64,000 nt of DNA from Elysia crispata (taxonomy: Eukaryota; Mollusca; Gastropoda; Plakobranchidae), in contig JAWDGP010006875.1 of NCBI GenBank assembly GCA_033675545.1, positions 203,501 to 267,500 on the forward strand. The letters run 5' to 3'. This document shows, piece after piece, positions 1 to 12,539 of the stretch; position 1 is the first letter of the stretch; the number at the start of each line of letters is the position of its first letter. A program made the position numbers and the translations under genes. The notes under the pieces were generated by a model that had not been told where the DNA came from, made no database searches, and was given only the letters and a program-made list of their open reading frames with translations.

Positions 1-650
1 ATAAATTGTGCTTAAACCTTTCTAGGAACAAAAAAAAAAAAAAAGGAAAACAGCAATAATATAGTTTACCGCAAAAACTTCGGTTTAGGAAACCTTAGAA
101 ACGTTCGGGTTGGCTAAGAGGGAACGATATTTCCATTACGAAAACAAACGTCAATCATTTCTTTTAATATCCTGTAAAAGGATCATTAGATTTAATCATG
201 TGGCGAAGGAAAGAACATACACAGAGTATTTATACAGTGAGAAAATCATTCATAAGCACGATCATCATCTTTTTGCATTATCTAACTTCTAGGTTAAGGA
301 CATAAAAAAATTATGCTAAACGATTATTTTATGTACAAAAAAAAAAAAAAAAATTTCCATGCATGTCGAAAGCCTAGTGTCCCGATCAATGAAGTGTTTT
401 TAATATATTTTATGAGAAACATGCATCATCAGTGGTGCGTAATATTTGCGACTGTCATGATCCAAGAAGAATTAATAACAACAAAGAGTAAATGATAGAT
501 AAACAAAAAAAACAAACAAAACCCATATAACAACAACAATAACAACAACGGAGTGATCTAAGGGCGATTGTTCTTATTTTGTGTTTTTGAAATTACATAA
601 CGATCTAATAGCATTCAGACATAAACTATACCGTCCATAAAATTATAGAA

Positions 651-653
<3 letters not shown>
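1..653. other. AT-rich non-coding stretch
   Basis: No exon, RNA gene or recognisable element is visible. It contains poly-A runs near 31-44 and 340-353 and short open frames of about 60 codons of the kind expected by chance. If the minus-strand gene continues to the left, this is intron sequence downstream of its second coding exon. Confidence 0.5.
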
Positions 654-732
<79 letters not shown>

Positions 733-776
733 TTCTCACACACACAAACTCACACACACATAAACACTCTCTCTCC
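654..776. repeat. (CT)n microsatellite grading into (CA)n
   Basis: An almost uninterrupted CT dinucleotide tract runs to about 720. It is followed by CTTTCT interruptions and short CA runs. Confidence 0.95.
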
Positions 777-901
777 ATTTGCATCCTCTTTCACTCACAC
801 CCTTTACCTTCCTTTTTTCGAAACCGCCTTTCGCTTTATCATTTTGCTGACAGATCTCTTCCTTCTCTTTCAATATTTTTGGTCTTCGCTTTTGATTATC
901 C

Positions 902-962
<61 letters not shown>
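902..962. repeat. (TA)n microsatellite
   Basis: About 25 perfect TA dinucleotides. It generates spurious Ile-Tyr open frames on both strands. Confidence 0.95.
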
Positions 963-1044
963 CACTAATCTTTATAACCATTCTGTCCCTCTCTCGATCT
1001 GTCCCCCTCTCTTTATCACTTTTCTGCTTCCAAATCACGATCTC

Positions 1045-1300
1045 ACTCACTCTCTCATATGCCTAAAACACTAACTCTCTCATGTGCCATACACACTCAC
1101 TCTCTCATATGTGTAAAACACTAACTCTCTCGTATGTCTAAAACACTCACTCTATCGTATGTCTAAAACACTGCCTCTCTCGTTTGTCTAAAACACTGCC
1201 TCTCTCATATGACTAACACACTCACTCTCTCATATGTCTAAAACAACAACTCTCTCATAAAGTCTCAAACACTGACTCTCTCATGTGTCTATAACACTCA
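1045..1300 (+). repeat. 25-bp minisatellite, about 10 copies
   Basis: The hexamer CATATG and its variants CATGTG, CGTATG and CGTTTG recur at 1056, 1081, 1106, 1131, 1156, 1181, 1206, 1231 and 1256, exactly 25 bp apart, and again at 1282. The motif sits between CTCTCT and TCTAAAACACT. Copies differ at several positions, so the array is old or poorly homogenised, but the period is strictly kept. Confidence 0.9.
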
Positions 1301-2072
1301 AAACATTCAATGTATCGAAAGCAAAAGACATACAACAGTTTTTATGGATCATTTTCAAATACATTACTTTAGACGATTAACCTGCCAAGAGAAACTGTTT
1401 ATAGCAACAAGTTTTAAAACCCAAGCACTGCTTTTGAGGAAATGGAGGCAAGCAATGACATTCTTCAGTATATAATATTTTTCTCTACACAAAATGCTTC
1501 ATACTCAACGACATCAAGTATTTCCGTTATCTATACTGACAAAAACCCTGTAATATGTTGTGTTTTATTAACATATTTGTTACGACTTGTATGTAACAGC
1601 TAGTGTGAACATCGACAATACATAAGAATAACACCAAACGATATCATTTTCTCTACCGCAATAACTATACGCAATAATAACACAACAACTCTTTTTATTC
1701 AGCCCACAAATTAACATTTGACCATAAAATGTATAACAATATCCATATGTAAGGATAAAGGATGCAAAAAAAATCTCCCCCCTCTTAGACTAGCGATCTG
1801 CCTATCTACACCCCCTCCCCCATCCACTCTATATACGTAATTCTCCAACCGACAAAAAGAATTAAAAAAATAACCAAAAATACAAAACAAAACACTCACA
1901 AACATTAACTACACGTTCCATACGGATATAACACCTTTTGCATTCAACGAACAAAGAGTATGGAAGTCTAAATTTCCAACACCCTCACAAGAAGATGCTA
2001 TTTCAATTTTTCTTTGACCATTTCTGATATTATAAGCTGACAGAGTAAAAAAAACCAAACTCCCCAGCTCAC
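1301..2072 (-). other. Intron following coding exon 2 (partial)
   Basis: The GTGAGC donor at the end of exon 2 opens an intron that runs off the left end of the window. I searched this stretch on the minus strand for the W-x-C-x-x-C pattern that should complete the zinc finger and found none. The next exon is therefore probably outside the window. Confidence 0.5.
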
Positions 2073-2301
2073 CTTGTTGGGCAGGGGAGGAGCGAAGGCC
2101 CCACAGTTGGGGCAGGTTGTCTTCTTGCAGTCCACACACACTGCCGGCAGTTGACCCGGCTTCAGGGCCTTCACGTCGATCTCTGCCTTAGTGCAGACGG
2201 GACACAAGGGGAGACCACTCGCACCGACCTGTTGTTCGCCGGGACCGGAACTCCGTCGTTCTACCTGAGTCGCCAACTGAATGTAGTCTTCTTCCAGTTG
2301 T
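2073..2301 (-). CDS. Piccolo/RIM-family (Fife-like) active-zone protein, coding exon 2 (zinc finger)
   Basis: Second coding exon of a presynaptic scaffold; 229 nt giving 76 codons plus the last base of codon 79. The acceptor is a T-rich tract ending TTTTCCAG just before 2301. The donor is AAG followed by GTGAGC after 2073, leaving phase 0. Residues 80-98 (QLEEDYIQLATQVERR...) look helical and match the coiled region before the RIM zinc finger. Cysteine pairs follow at 112/115 (LCPVC), 134/137 (CVDC) and 142/145 (CPNCG); then the exon ends at PLPNK. The Piccolo/RIM zinc finger has a fourth pair in a W-x-C-x-x-C motif, which must be in the next exon, outside the window. In these families the finger and flanking helices bind Rab3 or priming partners at the active zone. 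GC content is clearly above the neighbourhood. The LCPxC start resembles Piccolo/Bassoon; the NK junction before the last pair resembles RIM. Confidence 0.85.
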
Positions 2302-2951
2302 CTGGAAAACAAAACAAAACAAAGCCATAAGGATTGGAGAAGGTTTGCTCTGAATGTTTGTCTTTAAATTCAAAAGGAAAAGAAAATAGAATATAAGAGC
2401 AAAGCCAACATCAACAGACAAATAAGGAGAAAAAAAATATATAATTTTATTATATTTTTTTCCGGTCAAAGAAATTACATGAAATATTTCATAAAGAATC
2501 CACTTGAAAGCCGCCGAAGACAACCAATACAAGCTGGTTGTAACATTTGAAATCATTAATCACTGCCATTCAATATTCGTTTCTAAAGAGCTTTACAGCA
2601 AAACGTATGCACTTGACAAAGACACCGATGAAACGCATTGGCGCCAAACAAGAGGTTAATGAGGGCAACAATGGAAAGAAATTTCTGAAAAGTTAGTTCA
2701 TCAATTCTCCAGGCATAATTCATGAAAAATTGGAGAAATGAGGAAAGGAAACCACAAGAACATTCCAGGCAGCCTTAGCTGTCTGGAGCTTGACAAGCTC
2801 AATCGGATATTCCCATTGAGTGTGTGACGTCCTGTGACACTTGTCTCCCCTCCCCTGGTTTCTGTACTGCTTAGCTGTCTGTACTTGCGTTTGTCCTGGC
2901 CGTGTTCACGGTGTAATGTGATGGACAAAAAGGACCAGCGCAGCTCTGGTA

Positions 2952-2977
2952 GTGTGTGTGTGTGTGTTTGTGTGTGC
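2952..2977. repeat. Short (TG)n microsatellite
   Basis: About 12 TG dinucleotides with one TTTG interruption. Confidence 0.85.
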
Positions 2978-3059
2978 GGGTTTGTTAAAGTATCTCATGT
3001 ATTATCGATACATCTAATGTGTTTTTGTGAGGGTCATTTTTTTTTCAGAACAAGGTGAC

Positions 3060-4380
3060 TTTTTTCGTTTCTGATATCTAGCATCTGAATCATTGAGATT
3101 ATCTTTGAGACAATTTGATCATGATTAGCCCCTCGATGAAGACCACCAAGACCATTCCAACGCCTTCACCCATAATAATCATCGTCGTCATCATCATCGT
3201 CATTATATCATCTCCTACATTATAATTACTCTCCTACTTCTCCAACTTCTCATCTTTTATCATCGACATCTGCCTTATCGATGACAACGCCTCATTCACC
3301 TCTTCATTAACATTATTATCGAGGTCAATGCATTGCATGCAAAATACCATAACCACATTTCTCAAGAATTACAGTGGTTATCAATAAGATTCATTAAAAC
3401 AAAGGCACTGACGCTCTTCCATTCCGCCTTGCTGAATTAAAATGTAATCTTGAAAACTTTTGCCGTATTTGAATGAGAACTTTTGAATAAAACTTCTAAT
3501 ACTTTTATGATTGTCTCTTCACAAAGATATCCATTTTACGTATAGGAAATTTGTGGTGCTTGTCTGTACTAACAAAAGGCCCAAAAAATAACGAGAATGT
3601 TATCGTATAAAAATAAAAATATTTATTAAGATAATTCTTGAAGTGTAACTACATTTAAATAGCTTCTGACATTAGTAAAGAACCACTCAATCGCATAATT
3701 TTGGATTTCCTTAAATTATTTATTCGTTTCCTTTTCTTCGTATGCGCAGCACCTAGGGGAAGGTGTGCAAATTATGGTTGACTCTCAGGACACATCTTTA
3801 ATTTTTTCAACAGCTGCGTTTTGTTCCTGTTCAGTTATTTCGAGTCTTAGTTGATTTCCTATTGGATCTTTAGGTCATGATTTACTTTCCAAGAAACCGG
3901 AAGGCATACAGTTTTGGCCTCGATGTCGAACGTCTATCCCCGATGATACGTGCCTGGTCTCTGGCTCTATCATTCTGATGATGAGCGCGGGATTTAGTCG
4001 GTGGCTTAACTTTTCCTTCAGTATTTATCCAAAAACTTTAAGGGTGGTCAAAGATATCGGCGACTTTAATCTCTGAGAGACCTGCAAAATAACACTATCA
4101 TATTTCCCATATACCAATTATTTTAAACTAGTAAGGGAAATTTGTGAAATATTTTAAAATTGTAAACTAATCTTTTTGTTTGATGAAAAAAAAGGAGGGG
4201 AAAAAAAACGAAAACAAAAACAAAAAAAAAACAACAAAAAAACGAACAAAGCCTACTCCACCACACTGGATGATCATAAACATTTTTTGCCCTTAAGGAA
4301 TAATTCTGTTAGTGAGGATGACAAAAAGAATCTTGAGTGCAAAATTATAAGTGCAGTTTAGGAGACCTTAAAGCAAATTT
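3060..4380. other. Intronic unique sequence
   Basis: AT-rich sequence with a short ATC/GTC-rich stretch near 3170-3200 and a poly-A-rich stretch near 4184-4240. No exon-like open frame with splice sites was recognised. Confidence 0.4.
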
Positions 4381-4790
4381 TGGCTTGTAAGGTTTTGGGT
4401 TAATTTAGGCCCGTAAGGTTCTGGGTGAATTTAGGCCCGTAAGGTTCTGGGTGAATCTGAACCCGTAAGGCTGTGAGTGAATTTGGGCACGTAAGGTTCT
4501 GGGTGAATTTGGGCGTGTAAAGTTGCGGATAAATTTGGGCCCTTAAGGCTCTGCGTGAACTTGGGAACGCAAGGTTGTGGGTGAATTAAGGACCGTAAGG
4601 TTGCAGGTGAATTTGGACCCGTAAGGCTCTAGGTGAATTTGGGCCTCTAAGTCTATGGGTTACTTTGAGTAAGTAAGGTTCTGGGTGAATTTGGACCTGT
4701 AAGGCTATGGGTGAAATTCTGCCAGTAAAGTTGCGGATAAATTTGGGGTCATAAGGTTCTGGGTGAATTTGGGCCGTAAGGTTCTGAGTG
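4381..4790 (+). repeat. 26-bp minisatellite, about 16 copies
   Basis: The motif GTAAGGTTCTGGGTGAATTT recurs with a 26-bp step (for example 4387, 4413, 4439), followed by variants of GGGCCC. Copies are diverged (GGTTGCGG, GGCTATGG and so on). It lies inside the giant intron. Confidence 0.92.
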
Positions 4791-5144
4791 TTGACCAGAT
4801 GCTAACGTCTCGGTAATTGAATGTTATCGATTCGCTGGTCGGACCAGGCCGCTAATGACAGACAAGCGCTGCGGAGAATCTGTAGTGGCCGGCGAGCGAG
4901 AGATGGACAACAATGACCAGACAGATTTGGTCAAGCGCCTCTGCTAATGCCGAACACAATACACGCGAGAAGCAAGCAGGATCGGTTGGGAAGCTGGTGA
5001 TTACATGGATGGTTCGAATTTTGTTCTCGTCAACTCGGAGAGTACAAGTGGGGAACAAAAATGAAAATAAAACGGAAGTGTAAGAGAAGGGATATAGGGG
5101 TAAAAAATATAGGAATAAATTCGAAGAAAGCATGATAAAAGGAG

Positions 5145-5426
5145 GAGTAAGAGGAGTAGAGAGAGAATGAGTCGGAGAAAAAGAAAGAAAGAGAGAAAGA
5201 GATAGAGAAATAGAGATCGAAAGAGAGAAAGAAAGATAGAGGAGAGAGAGAGAGCGAGAACGGGAGAGAGAGAGAGAGAGCGAGAACGAGAGAGAGAACG
5301 AGAGAGAGAACGAGAGAGAGAAAGAACGAAAGAAAGAACGAGAGAGAGAATGAGAGAGAGAACGAGAGACACAGAGAGAACGAGAGAGAGAGAGAGAGAA
5401 CGAGAGAGAGAGAAAGAGAGAATACA
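5145..5426. repeat. Purine-rich (GA)n tract with AACG interruptions
   Basis: Nearly pure A/G on the plus strand for about 280 bp, with recurrent AGAACGAGAG and AGCGAGAA units. The long Ser/Leu open frames on the minus strand across it are spurious. Confidence 0.9.
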
Positions 5427-5554
5427 TGATTATCGTATAATATCTTATATAATCGACACTTGCAGACGGAGAAAAACTTGCGTTTTTCAAAAATAATTCT
5501 GCTTTTGCTTTTGCTGAAATATGGATTGAGCAGGGGCAGAAAATGTAAAAAATA

Positions 5555-5710
5555 ATAAAAAAAAAAAAAAAACCCACAACAAAACAAAAGAACATAACAA
5601 AAACAACAAAAAACAAAAACCGAAAGAAAGGCAATTAGAACTGCAGCAGCAACAATAACAATCACAACAATGACAACAACAACAACTACAACAACAACAG
5701 CAAGAACAAA
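5555..5710. repeat. A/C-rich low-complexity tract grading into (CAA)n
   Basis: A poly-A run of about 17 leads into CAAAA-type repeats, then CAACAA and CAGCAA triplets to about 5705. Confidence 0.85.
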
Positions 5711-6772
5711 GTCATCTATCGCACATAAGGAATAACCAACAATATGTATAAACTGCAAGTAAATAATTCGATTCTTTTATCCATAGCTCAGCATTACCTT
5801 AAAGTCGATTTTCATTAAACCATCTAAGGTAAAAATTAGTTTGCATGGGTGATTACACTTTTAGTGGTAAACATCAATGTCACCATGGTAATATCTGTAA
5901 CCAGGCCTTCATGTTTTGCACTGATCAGGACCTATTTAACCATCACATCCACGGCTCGTTAGTTTTGATCCAAATAAACCATAGCCACAGTCAACAAGTC
6001 TTCGTTTTGTTGACCTTCTATTTAATCTCACTATCGAAACTTGTTTCCTGTAATTGTTTGTATGAAGTTCAAAATGTCTTCATTAGGTTAAAGGCAGCCA
6101 TAATAGGACCTTGATAGGTGAGGTATTCTACCCCTTTACGCGTGATCGACTAATACGCAGAATAGATGGAGAGAGGATCGTAGACCAGAGCCAGAGGTTT
6201 GTAAACGTTTCAGTCAAATATCCGGTGGGCTGCACTACGGCCTAATCTGGAGACCATTAGGGGTCAGCAGCAGCTGGAGCCGACCGATGCCGGGTCAATA
6301 CCAGTAGCTTGGCCTGTTGCGGACTCCCACCACACTGTAAGCTCTCCCTGGGGAGCTGCTTGCTCTAGAGACTCGAAAAACATTGGAGACCCTGAAATGT
6401 AAGAGCCATCGAAACATTTATAGATCTGGTACACAGAGGCCAGGCGCTCAAATAAAACAGACCGTTATTTTTTTCCTCTCAATGAGCAGGTTTGCTGGCC
6501 TATGTCGGTAGGACTTGAGTAGTTCTGAATTGTTCGAAGCCCTCGAAGTCTCGGTCGAAATCTCGTAGCAGGGGGAGACTTGAGTGCGATTTGAGAGAGC
6601 AACATTAGCGTGAAATAATACTACACAGGCAGCCTCGTTTGGATTGCGTTCATACTAGAGACTGTCTCCATTGCTGTCCTTTCGTTAGATATTTCTCTAC
6701 CTCAGCCATGGCTAATTGAGCATATTTATTACGAAAGCAGCGCATTTCAAGGTTTCTAAATATTTCAGAAGG

Positions 6773-6784
6773 GGAGGGAGAGAA

Positions 6785-6866
<82 letters not shown>
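6773..6866. repeat. (GA)n microsatellite
   Basis: A largely perfect GA dinucleotide tract with two AAAG interruptions at its left end. Confidence 0.95.
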
Positions 6867-6870
<4 letters not shown>

Positions 6871-7056
6871 GATAATTTGAGATTCCCTGATCTCAGTTGT
6901 GGTGGGATTCGAATTAGCGCTATGGTTCCTTAATATCCCAGAAGAAATAGAAAGGTAAAGCATCTAAAGGGAAATTCAAACACGTATGGAAAAAAGTGTT
7001 GACAAAAGTTATTGGGAATTTATGAAACTTAAGATCTTTACTCCATTACAGTCACA

Positions 7057-7080
7057 CCCCCCCCCCCCCCCAAAAAAAAA
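7057..7080. repeat. Poly(C)15-poly(A)9 junction
   Basis: Fifteen C residues are followed directly by nine A residues, then GGGAAAAAA. The same C-run then A-run order recurs at four other places in this window. Confidence 0.9.
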
Positions 7081-9004
7081 GGGAAAAAATTGGCTGTGAG
7101 CATACAAGCTCTCTATACGATCATTGGGCAAACTTTCGATAAAATTGAACTTCAGTGACACGTTAGATTAAATAAGAAACCATTATTTGATAGTTTTGAA
7201 CAGTTTTCTCTACATTTAAATAATTGCTTGATGAATCTTTTAAACAAAGTGACCTCCACATTCAAACCAATCCTATAATGATACGTTGGAAACAGTTACC
7301 TCTGCAATCAAACCATTTCAATAAGATACACGCGAATAACATTTCTTCTACACTGAAACAACCACTATTAAAGCGGACAAGAGTTCCATCGATCTGACCA
7401 ATGTCAACTCTATCATGTCAAGTTCAAATAATTAACCAGATAAGAGGCTGGCCTGACACTGGACACTGGTCACCTGATTCGGAGTCTGGTGATGTCAGGT
7501 CTGGCAGACCACCGAGGCTTAAAGCACTTTTCCCTCGACTTTCTACTTTTGTATTGAGCTCACTAGAGGTCTTTCGGCGATTGCTAGGAAATCGCAAGCT
7601 ATTTTTGACGAGGAAACACTGTTAGATCTACATTATAGAAGCTATAAATAATGAATATCTCGGAGAAAAGCGCTGCAGTATCTCAATGATGGATGGGACC
7701 GGACATCTAATGTGCAGGCCAGTTTACGGAAAGTGGGCAGATGGAAAGGTGAGAAAAAAAAACAAAACAAAAGCAAAACAGAAACACAAGAAAAATCTGA
7801 AACAGCAGCAATTAGAATTTTATATGAAGCGACTTTGTCAAGAAGACTACTTATCACCAGCAAAACTTGACTAATTTAGAACTACACATAGCTTCAACAT
7901 CTACAATGTTTCCCAAATGTGACCTTTGTTGCTCTTCCTAGAATTTGTTCCGAGTTACGTTAACATGTGTTTATTGTTCAACGCTTTTTGCCTTCGTTAT
8001 GAATTTTTAATGAAGACTATCTCATTGAAAACGAAAATGAATAACAGACATAGTTACAAACTTTAGGAAAGGTATTATCTTAAATTTAATTTTCTTTTAT
8101 TAAAATTTTATTATGATATGCTTTATTTAACCGGATGTAAAAAATACAACTGAGAATATGAAGCTTGGCTCTTTAGTGGCCCTTTACACAGAGCTGATTA
8201 AGCTTCAAAGTTTCATGAACTGGATCAATACAATGTAACATGATCATCTCGAAAGATTCTACATTTCCGCTGCACTAAAAAAGCTTAAAATTGGACAAAT
8301 TAATAATAGCTACGTGATTGAAATCAAGAAGATATAGTTAAGCCACAAAAAAAAAAAAAACAAAAAAAACAACAACAAAAACAAAAAACTAAAGCAAAAT
8401 CTTCTGATTGACTAGCAGATTCATTTTGAGTCAAAGTTTCAAATCACTAAGCAAAATAAATTTTTAAAAAATTGACCGAAGTTTCCCGCTTGCAATCATT
8501 TGTAAAAAAAACTCCGTTTGGTTGAAAGAGCAAAAAAAAAAAAAAAGCGAAAAAAAAATTAAATCTGAATCTTATTAAAAGAATGGTTCAAGCAAATATC
8601 TGTAGAAGATCAATACCAGTGCGGTTTAAGGAAAGATCTACAGATAATGGTAATATAGTAATCAAATTTTGCGGTGTTCTTACATCCAATCCAAATACAA
8701 AGAAGAGAAAGACAAATGAAATAAAAACCCACCAAGATATGCAATCAAACAAACTAACATTTATCATAAGGCATGCGAGAAGGGGGAACCTCGCCACCAA
8801 AAACTACAGTAATAAGCAAAGACGCTTGAGGGGGATAGAGGTAGCATAATAAGCCAAAACAACCAGTACTGGTGCATCACGTGCCTCCTCATTCCAAAAA
8901 TATTTCATCTCCCCAGAGACTGGAACAAGGAGACTTTGACACAAACACATGGAACTACGATCGGTACATTCGTAACTTCTATTCTTCTCTCTGTCTCTGT
9001 CTCT
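7081..9004. other. Intronic unique sequence
   Basis: AT-rich sequence without a recognised exon. It contains an imperfect inverted repeat at 7452-7499 and A-rich runs near 8347-8390 and 8532-8560. Confidence 0.4.
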
Positions 9005-9031
9005 GTATCTCTCTCTCTCTCTCCCTCTCTT

Positions 9032-9107
<76 letters not shown>

Positions 9108-9112
9108 TCTCT
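9005..9112. repeat. (CT)n microsatellite
   Basis: CT dinucleotide tract with a few CCCT and TTTCT interruptions. This is one of two intronic tracts in the CT orientation on the plus strand. Confidence 0.95.
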
Positions 9113-9299
9113 TTCTTACTCGTTCCCTATCTTCCACCCTTTTTCTTCTTGTATTTTTTTTTTGGTTCCTCCCTATCGCTGTCCCATTGATTCCATCTTT
9201 GCCTCATTCCCTGCCCATCTTTTTCTTTTTTGTTTTATTGCTTTCCATCCATCTCTGTCTCCAGCTTCATCGCACCATAACCTTCTAACTTCTCTCTGT

Positions 9300-9364
9300 T
9301 TGTGTGTGTGTGTGTGTGTGTCTCCCTCTCTCTCTCTCTATTCTCCCCTCCCCCCTCCCCCTTT
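9300..9364. repeat. (TG)n followed by (CT)n and C-rich tract
   Basis: About 11 TG dinucleotides at 9300-9322, then CT repeats and C-rich sequence up to about 9364. Confidence 0.85.
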
Positions 9365-9862
9365 TCCTCCCTGCAATCTCCAAAGAAAGAGAAACATAAT
9401 TCCATTCTGGCCTCGGAGAACTTTCTCTGTGCTGCCTGATCAAGTGGTCCAATGTGGCGGAATCTTCTCTCTCCCACCAATCAAGGAACTCCGATTGCAG
9501 CCAGTTGCGCACATCGTAATGTGAATTTCACAGTGTTAGCGCATGCTGCACGCGCAATAGGAGCATTTCAGGGAAAATGAGAAAGCGAGCAATAAGAGGA
9601 GAAAAAATAGAAGAATGAAAGATGATTTACAAAGAATGGAATCCAAAGAGGTACAAGATTTGTCTCTTCGTGTCTCGAAATACAAGTTGCAGCAGCGATA
9701 GGCCTATAATCAGAATATTAAGGTGTAAATAATTCTTTATCAGACAGAAACAAAACAGTACGAAAAGAGTGGAAAAGGAATTAGGAACTTAAAATTGCAA
9801 TTTGCTAAAATGAAGTGAGATATTCAAACAATCATTTATTTTGCAATCCATCATACCAAAAC

Positions 9863-10032
9863 AAAACAAAACAAAATAATAATAAAAATAACAACCACCC
9901 CCAAAAAAACCAAAAAAACCCCAACAAAAAAAAACCAAAAAAAAAAAAAAAACCCACCCCCAAAAAAAAAAAAACAAAACAACAAAAAAACAAAAAACAA
10001 AAACAGAACAAACAAAACAAATTAAAAAAAGT
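9863..10032. repeat. A/C-rich low-complexity tract
   Basis: Composed almost only of A and C on the plus strand: CAAAA repeats, then CCCC/AAAAAAA blocks including C5-A13 at 9957-9974, then CAAAA repeats again. Confidence 0.9.
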
Positions 10033-10977
10033 GCTTTGAAATTTAGGCCATCTAACAAGAAAAACGAGACAGCAATATTGTCAGATATTGTGACTCAAAT
10101 TGAAAGATCGATTACGCAAATGTGACCAAGATAAATTATGGTAGCAACAAGAGCAGTTATTATGTAATTTCTCTTCAAAAGAACTATTTGTCGAGTTCCC
10201 GCTCCATAAATAAACTTTACAGTCTGACAAATTAAAGCTTTTCTACGTCGTTATAGTCTATAGCATTTATGCGGTAAGTAATCCTATAGACTACAGTTAT
10301 ACACCTGTATCATATTTGAAATGCATTTCTTCATACTGAAGATTTCCTTGCCGCACCGAGAACAAACTCATACAGCTCGGATATAACGTACTCATATAAT
10401 GGCAAAATCCAATTAGTTGATCCAGACATTTTCTAAACGAAACAGTTTTGGAGCGATTCATTACTGTTCCTGCCCGATGGCATTTCAGGAAAACAACTGG
10501 ACTACCTTTGTCTGCGTCACGAACCAATAACGACCATATTGAAGGACGGTATGATATACTTTCTCTCGTGGCATATAATTAAATATAGTCAACTATACAC
10601 ATAAAGTGAGTAGAAATTCTAAATCAAAGACACAACTTGCTACAAAAATTGCAAAGAATCTTGATATTTTACGGACGCTGATTCAAAAGATGCCACTGAA
10701 AATTGTCAAAGCCAACAAAGATAAAATACGAATGTCACTAACATTCATTGCGTTATCTAAATGATGTTTCGGGTCACTCTCGGTATATTAGTCGCCTTGT
10801 AGAGCTGGTCGTGGATATCAAAGCCTATTTTTGAGTCGTATAACCATATGCGGCGAGATTTAGCTCTGAAATTCTTTGCATTCCAAAATGCCGTGAAAGG
10901 TGATTCTATTGTCTCATGGAGCGAAGCAAATTCTTCACACAAAAACTGAATGGGAAGGCAAGAGATATAGAGGTATG
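10033..10977. other. Intronic unique sequence
   Basis: No repeat and no convincing exon seen. Open frames here are under 80 codons and resemble no family I know. Confidence 0.4.
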
Positions 10978-11105
10978 AAAGAGAAAAGAGAGAAAGAGAG
11001 AGAGAGAGAGGGAGAGAGAGAGAAAGAGAGAGAGATAGCTAGATCGATAGACAGATAGATAGATAGAGAGAGAGAGAAAGAGAAAGCGAGAGAGCGAAAC
11101 AGAGA
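10978..11105. repeat. (GA)n with embedded (GATA)n
   Basis: Purine-rich tract with GA dinucleotides and a short GATA run near 11055-11066. Confidence 0.9.
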
Positions 11106-11669
11106 GGAAAAATGAGATATTTCAGGGATAAGGTTTGGACAGAATGCTTTTATGTGCCTATGAAAGAGCGCGAAAGAAAGACATCGCAATAACAAAGAGG
11201 AAAATAGATATATCCCAAAGTAAAATAAAATATGATACCACAGTTATAAATTCTGTTTCAAGGTAAAATGAGAGACTCATGCAGATAAATTCAACATCAC
11301 AAAGGCTATATTTGGTGAAAAGAGTGTACTTCTAAAAATCCGCAATTTTCGGGATCTGATGAAAGTCTTGAATACTGAAGGACAATCATTCGATGATGCT
11401 AGATCCAGCGAGACGAACGGCCTGGAATGGTCAACTCTGACCAAGTAATGATTGTCTTCGAGCACGGACAGAGGTCATGTCCTATTGGCATTACCAGAAG
11501 CGATTGCTGTCATTGGGATACCAGGATACTTAAATATCGTGACCATTCTCATTTTGGTCTGTTTCTAAATATGCCTCTATCCTTCTTCCTGTCGAAATCC
11601 TCTGCACTTGGCTTTTACCATATAGATGGACAGGCGTACAAACACTCGAATACTATACATTAAAAGTAA

Positions 11670-11731
11670 GAGATGAGAGAGAAAGAGTAAGAGAGAAGGA
11701 GGGAGAGAAAGAGATAGATAGATAGATAGAT

Positions 11732-11796
<65 letters not shown>

Positions 11797-11826
11797 TAGA
11801 GAGAGAGAGAGGGGGGGGGGAGGGGT
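11670..11826. repeat. (GATA)n and (GA)n compound microsatellite ending in a G-run
   Basis: GATA units occupy about 11713-11732. Perfect GA follows to about 11790, and a run of about ten G residues lies at 11812-11820. Confidence 0.93.
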
Positions 11827-12539
11827 GGTGATGATTCGGACAAGGGGAGAACATGTAATTAAAAAAAGAACGGTATACGTTGAAGTTTGGTGCACACTAT
11901 GAAGAGAGCAATAAATAAAATATCAAACTTAACGACACAAACCAGACTGGAAGAAATAAAGCACTGTTTTGGTCATAACTCATTAAAAAATGTCAAACAG
12001 TCAAACAAAATGATAATTAAAACAAACAACAACGAGCTTTTTCCTGTTTTTCTTAACTTCAAGTACAGCCAATTAATATTTAGTAGGCGCACGGTGGCAT
12101 TTTACGATGTGAGATTTTAAAACTGCTTGAACGCGCTTATTTTTACCATTTCATTAGTCTTTCGATCTCATCAGACGATTGACGAGAGGTATCATGTAGA
12201 ATAAAAAAAAAAAAACGATACTCTACTCTAAAAACAAGACAGTATGACAGTATGACATTATCTAGCTAGACTTTCATAACCAAGCACCAACAAAAACAAA
12301 AGAAACAAAACAAAAAGCAAAACAAAGAAAAAACATAAAAAATCAAGCAAAGCTCTGATTCACAATAGTTTCGTATAACGTCTAAAGCCCAGTGTTCATC
12401 AACATCAACATCGAGAAAAGATGGAGCTTGCCGAGTGCTGGGAAGAAAGAGAAAGGAGAAAAGAAAGGAAGTCATCAAGGCTTACTACTGTCTTCTCCCT
12501 ATTCTAGAAAGAATCATGTTTTTTCCATTCTCTATCTTT

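Noticed and set aside
4852-5758. Ser/Leu-rich frames of 123-260 codons
   Set aside because: They cover a GA-rich tract plus an A/C-rich tract; low-complexity artefact. The same applies to all LSLSLS, RERERE, YIYIYI, poly-Tyr and poly-Leu frames in the window.
6170-6420. GC-raised block resembling an exon
   Set aside because: Multiple stops in all frames over its length and no clear splice sites or known domain.
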